Source of the DNA: Rhizobium bangladeshense
GTDB taxonomy: Bacteria > Pseudomonadota > Alphaproteobacteria > Rhizobiales > Rhizobiaceae
DNA: 64,000 nt
Direction of reading: 5' to 3'
Assembly (NCBI RefSeq): GCF_017357245.1
Contig: NZ_CP071612.1
Location: 3,041,001 to 3,105,000, forward strand
The first letter of the stretch is position 1; every line of letters begins with the position of its first letter. The notes under the pieces are model-generated. The model made no database searches and was not told the origin of the DNA. It saw nothing but the letters and a program-made list of their open reading frames with translations. The translations under genes were made by a program, and so were the position numbers. This document shows, in pieces, positions 1-9,963 of this stretch.

Positions 1-109
1 CGGCAAAATGCCGGTCCTTGACGAGGATGGATCGGAGAAGGTTTTCCTCCTCGCTCGACAGCACGTCACGGCTTCCAAGGTTCAGCAACAAGGCTTCAAT
101 CACGGTCAT
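1..109 (-). CDS. Crp/Fnr-type regulator, N-terminal fragment (cut by window edge)
   Basis: The minus strand opens with ATG at 109 after a purine-rich GGGGGA ribosome binding site and stays open to the window edge, giving 36 residues. The translation (MTVIEALLLNLGSRDVLSSE, continuing into EEENLLRSILVKDRHFA) resembles the short helical lead-in before the cyclic-nucleotide-binding fold of rhizobial Crp/Fnr-family regulators. The cNMP-binding and HTH domains would lie outside the window, so the family call rests on the N-terminal pattern only. It is divergent from the DUF6894 gene at 236. Confidence 0.5.
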   Translation of the reverse strand, partial: MTVIEALLLNLGSRDVLSSEEENLLRSILVKDRHFA

Positions 110-235
110 GTCCCCCAATCTTGCGAGGGTTAGGGACCGCCTCGGTGCGATCCATATTTTCTATGAGAATCAATGCCTAGCCTCGGGAACAATTGTCTTC
201 ATCAGTTATTTCTCCTGTGACGCGCAGGAAAGAAC

Positions 236-481
236 ATGGCTCGCTACTATTTCGATCTGCACAACGGGGAAGGTCCGACGCGCGACGAGCACGGCACCGA
301 GCTCAAATCTCGTGAAGACATCCCCAAAGAGGTGACCCGCATCCTGTTGGACGTGGCCCGTGACGAATTGCCGGGAGGTGACCGCATGACGATTGCCGTC
401 ACCGTCCGCGACGAGCGCGGCGATCCGGTCACGGTCGCCAGCCTCGTCTTCAGCAATGAATGGCTCGACGTCATGCGATGA
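236..481 (+). CDS. DUF6894 family small protein
   Basis: An 81-residue protein starting MARYYFDLHNGEGPTRDEHG. The opening 'yYFDLhnGdgptrDe.G.el' pattern and the closing beta-strand 'vtvrDerGdPVtvasLvF' are typical of DUF6894, short alpha/beta proteins abundant in rhizobia and of unknown function. An AGGAAAG ribosome binding site lies 5-6 bases before the ATG. A paralogue of the same family lies nearby on the other strand (647-877). No signal peptide or membrane segment is visible. It is probably monocistronic, as no gene follows on this strand. No specific role can be assigned. Confidence 0.75.
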   Translation: MARYYFDLHNGEGPTRDEHGTELKSREDIPKEVTRILLDVARDELPGGDRMTIAVTVRDERGDPVTVASLVFSNEWLDVMR

Positions 482-646
482 CGGCCTCCATTGAGGCTGC
501 CGCCGGGTCCCGTATTTGCATCAATCCGACTCGGTCGATGGACGCGACGCTAAGGCCCACTGTCAAAGGCGGCAATTAAATTTGACATAGTTTCGCCGCC
601 CCAAGGCGACGCCTGCAGGCATTGTCCATGCGGATACCAATTACGG

Positions 647-877
647 CTATTTCGCGATTTCTTCGAGAATGAGCCGGATCTCCGCAAGCGGTTTGCGGCT
701 TTCGTCGAAGAGTTCGACCGAAAGCATGTTCAAAGGCGCAGTCGGCAGGCCTTCGGCTGCCATCTCCGCGAGCACCCTTCGCGCTTCGGCCTTGGCGGCC
801 TCGACGGATTCGAATTCGTATCCGGTCTCGGTGCCGACACCATCACGATCGAAGAGCTGGAAGTGGAATTTCGGCAC
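647..877 (-). CDS. DUF6894 family small protein (paralogue)
   Basis: A 76-residue protein starting MPKFHFQLFDRDGVGTETGY. It has the DUF6894 layout: an N-terminal 'FhFqlfD.dG...te.GyEFes', a central helix (VEAAKAEARRVLAEMAAEGL) and a final strand 'svELFDEsrkPLaeIrLileE'. The start has a strong ribosome binding site (GAAGGAG) immediately upstream. It lies 84 bases downstream of the DUF427 gene on the same strand and may be the last cistron of that run. Function unknown; the two DUF6894 copies within 700 bases suggest local duplication or a shared ancestral cluster. Confidence 0.75.
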   Translation of the reverse strand: MPKFHFQLFDRDGVGTETGYEFESVEAAKAEARRVLAEMAAEGLPTAPLNMLSVELFDESRKPLAEIRLILEEIAK

Positions 878-961
878 GGCATGCTCCTTCGATAATGCCC
901 CTAACGATCCCGCAGGCGGCAGGTTCCGCCGGGAGAATTTTCAGCGGCCGCCACCGTGGCG

Positions 962-1360
962 TCAGAAGGCGCCGGGCTCGGGCGAAGCCATTTCCTCAAT
1001 CGCGTCGACACGGTCGGGATAGAAGGCGAGATGGTCCTTGATGTTGCTGACAGCCGCATGCGGGGCTTCGTAAGTCCAGACGGCGTTCTCAGCGCGTTCG
1101 CCACCCAAAGCGATGCTGTAATAGGAGGCGTCGCCCTTATAGGGGCAATGCGTGCGGTGATCGGTGCGCTGAAGCAGGGTCATGTCGACATCCCGACGCG
1201 GAATATAATGGACCGGCGGATAGGAGGCCTCGCGCAGCGTCAGCGCGTTGCGGCTATCGGCTATCGTCCTGTCGCCGAAGGTGACGACGACGCGGCAGGG
1301 ATTGTGCTCGACGGTGATCGGATGGTCCGGACCCGGGATCTTGATCGACTTGTCCAACAT
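962..1360 (-). CDS. DUF427 domain-containing protein
   Basis: A 132-residue protein. I chose ATG at 1360 (MLDKSIKIPGPDHPITVEHN) over the longer frame because CTGGAG precedes it and the upstream extension looks non-coding. The sequence follows the DUF427 pattern: 'HPItve.nP.rVvV.fgdr.iAdS..aL.LrEasYpPVhYiPr.Dvdm.LL.rTdh.ThCPyKGdAsYysi...g...enAvWtYe.P', ending in an acidic stretch. DUF427 proteins are small cytosolic beta-rich proteins of unknown function, often near tRNA- or stress-related genes. Here it lies 80 bases downstream of the B3/B4 gene on the same strand, so a shared transcript is likely. Confidence 0.85.
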   Translation of the reverse strand: MLDKSIKIPGPDHPITVEHNPCRVVVTFGDRTIADSRNALTLREASYPPVHYIPRRDVDMTLLQRTDHRTHCPYKGDASYYSIALGGERAENAVWTYEAPHAAVSNIKDHLAFYPDRVDAIEEMASPEPGAF

Positions 1361-1439
1361 GCAGTTCGTCTCCAGAGGATAGCGATGCTCCTGAGATAGG
1401 GCGCCCATGCCGCCGGCCCAACCCCGGCTTTGCCTCCCA

Positions 1440-2144
1440 TCACGCCTGGAAATCGAAACGCGGCGATGCACGCCCGAGAGTGGCGGTCATCGGCGTCACC
1501 GGCCAGTGACGCGCAAGCGCATCCGCGAGCGTCGCAACCAGCCTGCCCGTGTCCCCGCCGGCGCCGGCATGCAGCGCCTCGGCGACGATCAGCACCGAGC
1601 GCGTCGTCTCCCGAACCGCAGAAAGCCCGCTCTGCCTGTTCGTCCAGCGGCGGGCATGCGCTCTGCCTTCGCCATCCGCGAAAATCACCTCGTTTGGCTC
1701 CGGATGTTCGCTTTCACCGCCGAAGGTGAGATAGGTCTCATGTCCCGTTGCGTGCCTCACCTGGAACTCGCCGGCGATATTTTCCGTGTCGAAGACGGCG
1801 ACAGGGATGGCAAAGGCGAGTGAAATCGCGTTGCAGAGATCGATGAGCGGATGAAGGCGCGGCAGGGCGCGCTCCTTGCGGAAACGGCGCAGCAGCGCCT
1901 CGGAGGCCGAGCGATACTGCGTCGGCTTCAGCCCCATGCGGGAAAAGCCGCGCCGCCAGGCCTGGATCTCCGGGAACTCGCCTTCCTGTGCTTCAGCGAG
2001 GCGGGCCTCGGCAATCGCGCTGAAACTTGCGATCGCCTCCTCGACATCTACCGCCGCATGAATGCCCCCGGCGTGAAGCACGCCGGCGCCAAGTTCCGGA
2101 AAAGCCTGCCATATCGCGTCGGAATGGCTGAACTGCATGGTCAT
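1440..2144 (-). CDS. B3/B4 domain protein (PheRS beta-like tRNA-editing fold)
   Basis: A 234-residue protein starting MTMQFSHSDAIWQAFPELGA. It matches the stand-alone B3/B4 family: a central 'W R.gFs.mGlkPTqYRsAsEALLRRfrKe.aLPrlhPLiDLcNaiSLaFaiPVAvFDtenI.g...VR.A.G.E.Y..fgge.e.P.pgEVIFaD' block. This is the fold that hydrolyses mischarged tRNA in the phenylalanyl-tRNA synthetase beta subunit; free-standing versions are presumed tRNA- or amino-acid-binding, unproven here. The start codon overlaps the stop of the upstream transporter in an ATGA (2141-2144), implying translational coupling. ATG at 2138 is an alternative start. Confidence 0.85.
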   Translation of the reverse strand: MTMQFSHSDAIWQAFPELGAGVLHAGGIHAAVDVEEAIASFSAIAEARLAEAQEGEFPEIQAWRRGFSRMGLKPTQYRSASEALLRRFRKERALPRLHPLIDLCNAISLAFAIPVAVFDTENIAGEFQVRHATGHETYLTFGGESEHPEPNEVIFADGEGRAHARRWTNRQSGLSAVRETTRSVLIVAEALHAGAGGDTGRLVATLADALARHWPVTPMTATLGRASPRFDFQA

Positions 2145-3034
2145 TTCCCCTCGATAATTTTTCTGTGGCTTCCTGCAAAGACAAGCCCTGACATGGCCGC
2201 CAGCACGCAGACCACGCCGGCAATCTGGTTGAAGCCGACCGGCTCGCCGAGAATGACGAAGGCTAGCATGACGGCCGAAACCGGAGCAAGCGCGGTGAAG
2301 AGCGCAGCTTCGGTGCCGCTTACCCTCTCTGCCCCGGCATACCAGAGCAGGAAGCCGCCGACGGTCGGCACCAGGGCATAATAGACGATGGCAGCGGCAG
2401 CGCTTGTGGAAAATCCATGCGCAAAGGGCGCCTCGAAAATGGCCGGAATGATAGAGACGGCGAAGCCGATGCCGGTCATCAGCGTCGACTGGGCAAGCGG
2501 CGCAATGTCAGCCGTCAGCCGCTTGTTCAGGAGAATGAACAAGCCTTCGCAGATCACCGCGAGGAAAATCAACGCATTGCCGGCAAGGGAACCACCGGTC
2601 GCCTCCGGCGTGAAGGCGATCGAAAACACACCGGCGCTCGCGAGCGCCACGGCCAGCAGAAGGGCGCGCCCCGGCCGTTCGCGCAGCACGAGGATCGAAA
2701 CCGCCGCCGAGACCACCGGCAGTGTGCCGATGATGACGCCGGCATCGGCCGCCGAGGTCAGGCTGAGGCCCGATATCAGCAGCGTCGTATACCCGACGCT
2801 GCCGGCGCCGGCCTGAATGACGAGGATCAGACGGTCATGCCCTGAGAGCTTCGGCAACCGGGCGCCGCTTGCCCGCATCAGCAGGAAAAAGACGGGGAGA
2901 GCGAGGGCGAAACGCAAGGCGGTGGCGGTGAACGGCGGCAGTCCCGAAGCAATAATCTTGCTCGCAATGACAGTGCTGCCGACCGTCAGCATTGCCACCG
3001 CCAGATAGAAATAGCCTTGAACCTGTCTCGACAT
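2141..3034 (-). CDS. EamA/DMT-family inner-membrane transporter
   Basis: A 297-residue protein starting MSRQVQGYFYLAVAMLTVGS. I chose ATG at 3034 because CAGGAG sits six bases upstream and the protein then begins at the first membrane helix. About ten hydrophobic segments form two EamA halves, with the family features 'ALRFALALPVFFLLM' in helix 3 and 'APVSAVMLAFVILGEPVGFNQIAGVV' near the end. The family exports metabolites or amino acids; the substrate cannot be read. The AraC-type gene just upstream on the same strand is a plausible regulator, and the stop overlaps the start of the B3/B4 gene. Confidence 0.88.
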   Translation of the reverse strand: MSRQVQGYFYLAVAMLTVGSTVIASKIIASGLPPFTATALRFALALPVFFLLMRASGARLPKLSGHDRLILVIQAGAGSVGYTTLLISGLSLTSAADAGVIIGTLPVVSAAVSILVLRERPGRALLLAVALASAGVFSIAFTPEATGGSLAGNALIFLAVICEGLFILLNKRLTADIAPLAQSTLMTGIGFAVSIIPAIFEAPFAHGFSTSAAAAIVYYALVPTVGGFLLWYAGAERVSGTEAALFTALAPVSAVMLAFVILGEPVGFNQIAGVVCVLAAMSGLVFAGSHRKIIEGK

Positions 3035-3177
3035 GCAGCGCTCCTGTTGGATGCGCCGAGGAAACAGCAGGGACCGGTCCGGGTCTTGAACGAAATTGCA
3101 GGGCGTCACCCACGATCAGCCCTCCTCCCGAGGCGCGCAGGCCGGAGCCTCGAAGGACGAGGGCGAATGGCTGGACC

Positions 3178-3972
3178 TCAGATAAACGCGCCGGCATAAA
3201 GCCGCGGCGACAGGCCGTATTTGCGCACGAAGACGCGCGTCATATGGCTCTGGTCGGCAAAGCCGCTGGCAAAGGCGGCCTCCGCAAGCGGCGTGCCCTG
3301 AGCGATCAGCCGCCGGGCGATATGAATGCGGGCCTGGACGAGATAGGCATGCGGCGTCAGTCCCGTCGCCCTGGCGAAGCCGCGCAGCAGCTGGAAGCGG
3401 CTGAGGCCGCTTTCCCTGGAAAGATCGGCAAGCGAGACGGCGGCAAGAGGGTCGTCATCGATCAGATCCCGCGCCGCGCGAATGGACGCCGGCACCGGTG
3501 GCCTCTCCTCGCCGCCGGCGCTTTCCCGCATGACATCGGCCACGAGTTGCAGAAGCAGCTCCTCGCAAAGCAGCCCGTCGGGGGCTTTCGCGGTCACCGC
3601 GCGAAACAATGCTTCGAAGCGGCCGGCGATCGCCGCGTCACGAATGACGGGGTGCGGGATTTCCGAGCGCGCTGCGCCCATCTCTTGCGAGAGACCAGTG
3701 ACGATCTCGGGATCGAAATAGAGGATGCGCCACGACCGGCGCTCGCCTATCGGCGCGCCGTCATGCACCTCGTTCGGATTGACGGTGATGATATCGCCGG
3801 CCTCGGCCTCCACCATGCCGCGCCCGCTAAGCGATTTCTGTGCCCCCGACGAGACGAGGCCGATGCCAAACTGCTCATGCGTGTGCCTGGCGAAACTATG
3901 AGGCGTTTCGGCTTCCACCGCTTCGACGCCCGTCACCGCCGAGCGCAGCATCCTGAACTGGTTTTTCGGCAT
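3178..3972 (-). CDS. AraC-family transcriptional regulator
   Basis: A 264-residue protein from ATG at 3972 (MPKNQFRMLRSAVTGVEAVE). The N-terminal half is an AraC cupin sensor ('HtHeqfgiglv.sGaq..l.grG...aeaGdiitvNPnEvHdG.P'). The C-terminal ~100 residues hold the double HTH: first helix set 'SLADLSRESGLSRFQLLRGFARATGLTPHAYL' and second 'LAEAAFASGFADQSHMTRVFVRKYGLSPRLY'. The longer open frame to 4224 runs into the decayed phosphotransferase tail and is rejected. It lies 143 bases upstream of the EamA transporter on the same strand, the common layout for an exporter and its ligand-sensing activator. Ligand unknown. Confidence 0.9.
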   Translation of the reverse strand: MPKNQFRMLRSAVTGVEAVEAETPHSFARHTHEQFGIGLVSSGAQKSLSGRGMVEAEAGDIITVNPNEVHDGAPIGERRSWRILYFDPEIVTGLSQEMGAARSEIPHPVIRDAAIAGRFEALFRAVTAKAPDGLLCEELLLQLVADVMRESAGGEERPPVPASIRAARDLIDDDPLAAVSLADLSRESGLSRFQLLRGFARATGLTPHAYLVQARIHIARRLIAQGTPLAEAAFASGFADQSHMTRVFVRKYGLSPRLYAGAFI

Positions 3973-4031
3973 TTCACATCCGCAGGTCCGATCCGGCAAC
4001 TCTGCCAGCCGGGCCCCGGTGACGCAACCGT

Positions 4032-4215
4032 CTAAAAGAATTCGTCGAGCTGCTGGAAGTAATCGAGCCTTGCCGGGTCGGGCGTCGGCAGACCGTAGCG
4101 ATCGAGAAATGGCTGCACCAGCGCCTCGCCGAATAGGCGATGCTACGGCAGGCGAGCGCAATAATCTTGATAGCCGGAGAGACGCGCGCCGAAGAATCCA
4201 GCCGGCAATGCCTTG
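4032..4215 (-). pseudogene. Decayed C-terminal fragment of an aminoglycoside 3'-phosphotransferase
   Basis: Read leftward in shifting frames this stretch gives AGFFGARLSGYQD, then (after about one extra T) a piece like IALACRSIAY, then LFGEALVQPFLDRYGLPTPD followed by PARLDYFQQLDEFF and a TAG stop at 4032-4034. This matches the closing part of APH(3') kinases, which typically run 'sGfiDcgrlg..drYqDlaLa.rdi....g.....pFL..YG...pD..r..fY.lLDEFF'. At least two frame changes and an in-frame TAG break it, and the N-terminal kinase lobe and HGD motif are missing. Inference: relic of a resistance gene. It abuts the end of the 53-residue ORF upstream. Confidence 0.55.
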
Positions 4216-4220
4216 AAATG

Positions 4221-4382
4221 TCAATGAAGCGTTTCGGCAGGGGCTGCTTCGAGCAGGATCTCGAAAGCCTCTTCGAGCGCCGCCACCAGAATATCGGTCA
4301 GCTCATCGCCCTTGCTTTCCAAAAACAGCGCGCTCACGGCTTCGTCCTGCCGCTCCAGAAACTGCTCGATCTCGTTCGACAT
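4221..4382 (-). CDS. Small acidic hypothetical protein (53 aa)
   Basis: ATG at 4382 follows GAAGAAGGGA, a good ribosome binding site, and opens a 53-residue frame starting MSNEIEQFLERQDEAVSALF and ending EILLEAAPAETLH before TGA at 4221-4223. The product is strongly acidic and predicted almost wholly helical, with no signal peptide. I do not recognise a family. It is followed immediately by the decayed phosphotransferase relic, so it could be an intact small gene or the first part of a former neighbour. The good ribosome binding site and clean composition favour a real small protein. Confidence 0.45.
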   Translation of the reverse strand: MSNEIEQFLERQDEAVSALFLESKGDELTDILVAALEEAFEILLEAAPAETLH

Positions 4383-4489
4383 ATCATTGTCCCTTCTTCA
4401 CCGTACCATCACGGCCAATGAGGAGAGGTTAGGTAGAGTTCCTTGCGCGTGGCTGGTTGTTTCTGAGCGCAGTTCAGGATCACGAGGAG

Positions 4490-5611
4490 CTAGTCGCGAA
4501 TGTTAAATTCGGCGTACTGGCTGCGGGGGATCAAGTCTCCGACTTTGTAGAAGAACGCCAGGACCTTTGTGGCATCAGCGTTTACCTCGCACCGGAACTG
4601 AATACGATACCAACGGCCGGAGCCGCTCACGAAACGGCCCCTCTGCCGCACCTCCACCACTGTTTCGTTCGTGAATTTATAGGAAGGAAGACCAGCTCCT
4701 CGATACTTAGGCGATTCGTGCTCAAGCTGTTGGCCGAGCTCGGTTCGACACAGTTCGTCCATGCGTTGACCGCGCGACATATTGCCGATCGCCGTGCGAG
4801 CAACGGGATCATCGGTGATACTACGTGAAAACAGCGTCTTTGCCTGTGGCAATTGCTCCCTCAGCGCCTCGTCCTCCTGTTGCGTCGGCTTTTTTGTTTC
4901 CGAAGGCCTCTCCATTTCGAAGTTCGTCTGCGCTTCTTCCGTTGTAGCGGCGACAGGCGCATCTCGTTCCGGATGAATATCCACCGCCGCAACTTCCGGC
5001 AAATTCACGTCCTTAGGAACAGGATTGCCCGAAGGTTGTTGGATCGAAGCCGGCTTTTCCGCTGCATTCTCGGCGGGCTCAGGTTGCGTCGGTGTCGGCG
5101 CGGATGGTGGAGGGACAGGCGCCGCGTTTGGCTCACCTTGCGAGGAACTTCCGGTGCTCGATTTCTTCGGGCCGGTATCCTCGTCCCCGAATTCAAAGAC
5201 CGGACGCGTCGCTGGCAGTGGGTTGCGCGCCTTGGGCTGAAGCTCTGCAGCTTCCTTTGGCGGAGGAGGCGGCGGTGGTGGTGGCGGCGGAGGCGCCTTC
5301 TTGGCCTCTTGCGGCGGCTTCGGCTCCGGCGGTTTCTCCTCGGGTTTCTTCTCTTCCGGCTTCTTCTCCTCCGGCGGCGGGACGAGCTCCACCTTCACGC
5401 TCTCGTCCTCCGGCGGCTTCGGCTCGATCTTCGGCAGGCCGAAGATAAGGAGGGCAACGACCGGCACATGCAGAAGCACGGACGCGCCGATACCCCAGCG
5501 GATTTCGGGCCGCCGTTTTACCGTTTCATGACTCGTCTCTGCCAGTTCCACTTCTTCGGTCACAGGAGCGATGTGGCCTTTAAAGCCGGCAGCATCAAGC
5601 CGCAAAAGCAA
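4490..5611 (-). CDS. DUF930 domain protein with TonB-like proline-rich linker
   Basis: A 373-residue protein. A TTG at 5611 has GAGG five bases upstream; GTG at 5563 is an alternative. Order: ~40-residue cytoplasmic lead, one membrane helix (WGIGASVLLHVPVVALLIFG), a long Pro/Glu/Lys linker with 'PPEEKKPEEKKPEEKPPEPKP' character and a run of twelve prolines, a Ser/Pro/Ala-rich spacer, then a C-terminal ~110-residue DUF930 domain (from about LFSRSITDDPVARTAIGNMS), ending FNIRD. One helix plus a rigid Pro-Lys linker resembles TonB/TolA energy-transducing proteins, but the C-terminal domain is not TonB. Probably inner-membrane-anchored with a periplasmic domain; partner unknown. Confidence 0.8.
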   Translation of the reverse strand: MLLRLDAAGFKGHIAPVTEEVELAETSHETVKRRPEIRWGIGASVLLHVPVVALLIFGLPKIEPKPPEDESVKVELVPPPEEKKPEEKKPEEKPPEPKPPQEAKKAPPPPPPPPPPPPKEAAELQPKARNPLPATRPVFEFGDEDTGPKKSSTGSSSQGEPNAAPVPPPSAPTPTQPEPAENAAEKPASIQQPSGNPVPKDVNLPEVAAVDIHPERDAPVAATTEEAQTNFEMERPSETKKPTQQEDEALREQLPQAKTLFSRSITDDPVARTAIGNMSRGQRMDELCRTELGQQLEHESPKYRGAGLPSYKFTNETVVEVRQRGRFVSGSGRWYRIQFRCEVNADATKVLAFFYKVGDLIPRSQYAEFNIRD

Positions 5612-5679
5612 AAAACCTCGTGATCGCCGTCCCTCATCGGCCGGCAGGGCGGCCGTCGCCAGCGTATTGTGGCTTCGGT

Positions 5680-5973
5680 CTAGCTGAGCGAACCTATCAG
5701 ATCCCTATAGGCCGCCTCCGGGAAAGCCTTCAGCGTCTCAGTCCTGACATTGCCGCCCATTGACAGAGCCAGGGTGAAATGCGCCATGACGGCATCATCG
5801 GGCGCCTCGCAGACGGCGACCATGTCATGCCCGCCCATCGTCAGATAAAATTGGGTGAAGGAGCCGCCGACGCTGGCGAGCAATTTCTTCGCGGCGTCGA
5901 GCCGTTTTGGCGAATCTCGGACGTTGCGGATGCCCTGGTCCGTCCAATCGATCAAAAGAATGTAAGTGGTCAT
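5680..5973 (-). CDS. GYD domain protein
   Basis: A 97-residue protein starting MTTYILLIDWTDQGIRNVRD. It follows the GYD family: 'yi.LidwTdqGirnvrdsp.Rldaakkll...Ggs...fYltmGghDmvav.EaPdDavma.f.Lals.gGnVrteTLkAf', where the motif is usually G-[YH]-D (here G-H-D). These are ferredoxin-like alpha/beta barrels related to dimeric stress-response proteins, of unknown activity. GGGAGG precedes the start. A mosaic-repeat-like sequence lies just upstream (5986-6027), so the promoter is either within or beyond it. Confidence 0.88.
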   Translation of the reverse strand: MTTYILLIDWTDQGIRNVRDSPKRLDAAKKLLASVGGSFTQFYLTMGGHDMVAVCEAPDDAVMAHFTLALSMGGNVRTETLKAFPEAAYRDLIGSLS

Positions 5974-5985
5974 ATCGCACCTCCC

Positions 5986-6027
5986 AGAGCGTGGTGCCGA
6001 AAAGGTGAGCAGACGACATCATGCTCT
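5986..6027. repeat. Short inverted-repeat element (rhizobial intergenic mosaic type)
   Basis: The ends are near-perfect inverted repeats: AGAGCGTGGTG at 5986-5996 against CATCATGCTCT at 6017-6027 (9 of 11 pair). The body (CCGAAAAGGTGAGCAGACGA) resembles the dispersed elements common between rhizobial genes. It sits 12 bases upstream of the GYD start codon. Family assignment is from memory of rhizobial intergenic repeats, not a search. Confidence 0.5.
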
Positions 6028-6226
6028 ATTTCCTGATGCAGATCCGGATTCGGATTTCAGGCCGGCAGGGCCTGCAATCATCTGGACCAGCGGAGGATAG
6101 GCCGTGCAGGCATATGTCGCCCCTCGGTCGCGCGTTGCGACCGATCCTTCCCCCGCGGCCGGATTATAGGCTTGTCACCACAAAGGGACAAGAAAGCCGC
6201 GGAATCATCGGGACTAATCATAAAGC

Positions 6227-6254
6227 AAAAGCCGGGCGTAAAACCCGGCTTTTT
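6227..6254 (-). terminator. Intrinsic terminator of rpoD
   Basis: Ten-base stem AAAAGCCGGG (6227-6236) and CCCGGCTTTT (6244-6253) with a seven-base loop. It lies 27 bases past the rpoD stop. Both sides are flanked by T/A runs, so it could work in either direction. Confidence 0.85.
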
Positions 6255-6280
6255 CAAATCATGATGGCATTGTCGAAACG

Positions 6281-8335
<2,055 letters not shown>

Positions 8336-8837
8336 TTATATCGTCGCCTTCCTGACGCTATCCAATCTCGCTACGGTGAATGGGCCGTCTCAGGCCTGAC
8401 GCACCGCTCGCGCCGCCCTAGAATCACCTTGCCCACCTAACGGGATGACGTTTAAAGTCTGATTAACCACGATAGCCGGTGCCGGACAGCAAAGATTTCT
8501 TGCTTTTGGCTTTCCGGCCATGGTTGCGCGATCCGCCTTGACCCAGTTCACCGTTTCAACAAGTCGAACGGTGATTCCCACATTTTTTGTTCTCGTCAAG
8601 CTTTTCCAGCAAAAAAGCACGCGAAAACTCGGAAAAAGCCTTATCCACAGGCTTTGAACCGCGGCTGCGATTGCGAACCTTATTTAAGAAGCAGCGAACA
8701 AAAGACAAGGGTGGCAAAGATTTTGCCTGCTGCATCTATCATTGCGGCGGCTTTCGAAGTTGTGCCGGGAATATATGCCCTCTTAGCGGGCGGGCATCGG
8801 CCGGGCCGCAGGGCGCGATGCCGCAATTGCATCCTCC
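8336..8837. other. Intergenic region upstream of rpoD; no gene seen
   Basis: No supportable ORF. On the minus strand a CTTGAC at about 8596-8601 is a plausible rhizobial -35 element for rpoD, but the sequence 17 bases on (GAATCA) is a weak -10. A single consensus DnaA box (TTATCCACA, 8641-8649) is present and could arise by chance. Confidence 0.4.
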
Positions 8838-9875
8838 TCACATCCAGTCCATCACGACCTTGCCTGAGTTCCCGGAGCGCATCGCCTCGAACCCGTCGCG
8901 GAAATCGTCGATTTTGATGCGATGGGTGATGATGGGCGAAAGATCGAGGCCGCCCTGCACGAAGGCGATCATCTTGTACCAGGTTTCGAACATCTCGCGG
9001 CCGTAGATGCCCTTGAGATTGAGCATCTTGAAGATCACCTTGTTCCAGTCGATCTCGAAGCCCGCCGGCGCAATTCCGAGAATGGCGATCTTGCCGCCAT
9101 TGTTCATCTTGTCGATCATGTCGCGGAAGGCAGGCGCCGCGCCCGACATTTCGAGCCCGACATCGAAACCCTCCGTCATGCCGATCGCCTTCATAACATC
9201 GGCAAGATTTTCCTTCGATGCGTCGACGACATGATCGATGCCCAGCTTGCGCGCCAGATCCAGACGGTGCGGATTGATGTCGGTGATAACAACCTTGCGG
9301 GCGCCGGAACGCTTGGCGACCAGTGCTCCCATGATGCCGATCGGCCCGGCGCCGGTGACGAGCACGTCCTCGCCGACGAGATCGAAAGAGAGTGCTGTAT
9401 GCACGGCATTGCCGAACGGATCGAAGATCGCTGCGATCTCGTCTGATATATCGTCCGGGATCGGCACGACATTGCTTTCGGGAATGCAGACGAACTCGCC
9501 GAAGGAACCCGGCCGGTTGACGCCGACGCCGAGCGTGTTGCGGCAGAGATGCCCCCTGCCCGCCCGGCAGTTGCGGCACTTGCCGCAGACAATATGCCCC
9601 TCGCCGGAGACCCGCTCGCCGATATGATAGCGGGTGACCGCCGAGCCGATCTCGGCTATCTGGCCGGAGAACTCATGGCCGACGACCATCGGCACCGGAA
9701 TGGTCTTCTGCGCCCACTGGTCCCAGTTCCAGATATGCACGTCGGTGCCGCAGATCGCCGATTTCTTCACCCGGATCAGCACATCGTTCGGCCCGACCTC
9801 GGGCACCGGCACATTCTCCATCCAAAGCCCGACTTCCGGCTTCGATTTGACCAGCGCCTTCATCATGTTAGACAT
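8838..9875 (-). CDS. tdh: L-threonine 3-dehydrogenase
   Basis: A 345-residue zinc-dependent medium-chain dehydrogenase oxidising L-threonine to 2-amino-3-ketobutyrate with NAD+. ATG at 9875 ([15 protein letters not shown]) is preferred over 9881 for its AGGCGGG spacing and agreement with family length. Visible features: catalytic zinc ligands in '[10 protein letters not shown]' and 'GHEFSG', structural zinc cysteines in '[15 protein letters not shown]', and the Rossmann glycine motif '[18 protein letters not shown]'. The Tdh signature '[19 protein letters not shown]' separates it from other alcohol dehydrogenases. It lies 88 bases downstream of kbl, whose product cleaves the Tdh product, so the two form the threonine-to-glycine operon. 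Confidence 0.96.
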   Translation of the reverse strand: MSNMMKALVKSKPEVGLWMENVPVPEVGPNDVLIRVKKSAICGTDVHIWNWDQWAQKTIPVPMVVGHEFSGQIAEIGSAVTRYHIGERVSGEGHIVCGKCRNCRAGRGHLCRNTLGVGVNRPGSFGEFVCIPESNVVPIPDDISDEIAAIFDPFGNAVHTALSFDLVGEDVLVTGAGPIGIMGALVAKRSGARKVVITDINPHRLDLARKLGIDHVVDASKENLADVMKAIGMTEGFDVGLEMSGAAPAFRDMIDKMNNGGKIAILGIAPAGFEIDWNKVIFKMLNLKGIYGREMFETWYKMIAFVQGGLDLSPIITHRIKIDDFRDGFEAMRSGNSGKVVMDWM

Positions 9876-9963
9876 ATGCATATCCCGCCTTTGCTTCGCG
9901 CCAGCTTCGCTATCCCCTCTTCCTCCCGCTGGGGAGAAGGAGTAAATCGCGACTTCCCCATCC

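Noticed and set aside
3973..4224. N-terminal extension of the AraC frame to 348 codons
   Set aside because: It runs through the phosphotransferase relic in a different frame from its coding signal, and the ATG at 3972 matches the family start.
8641..8649. Perfect DnaA box upstream of rpoD
   Set aside because: A single nine-base match is expected about every half window by chance on two strands; no cluster, so no claim of an origin or regulation.
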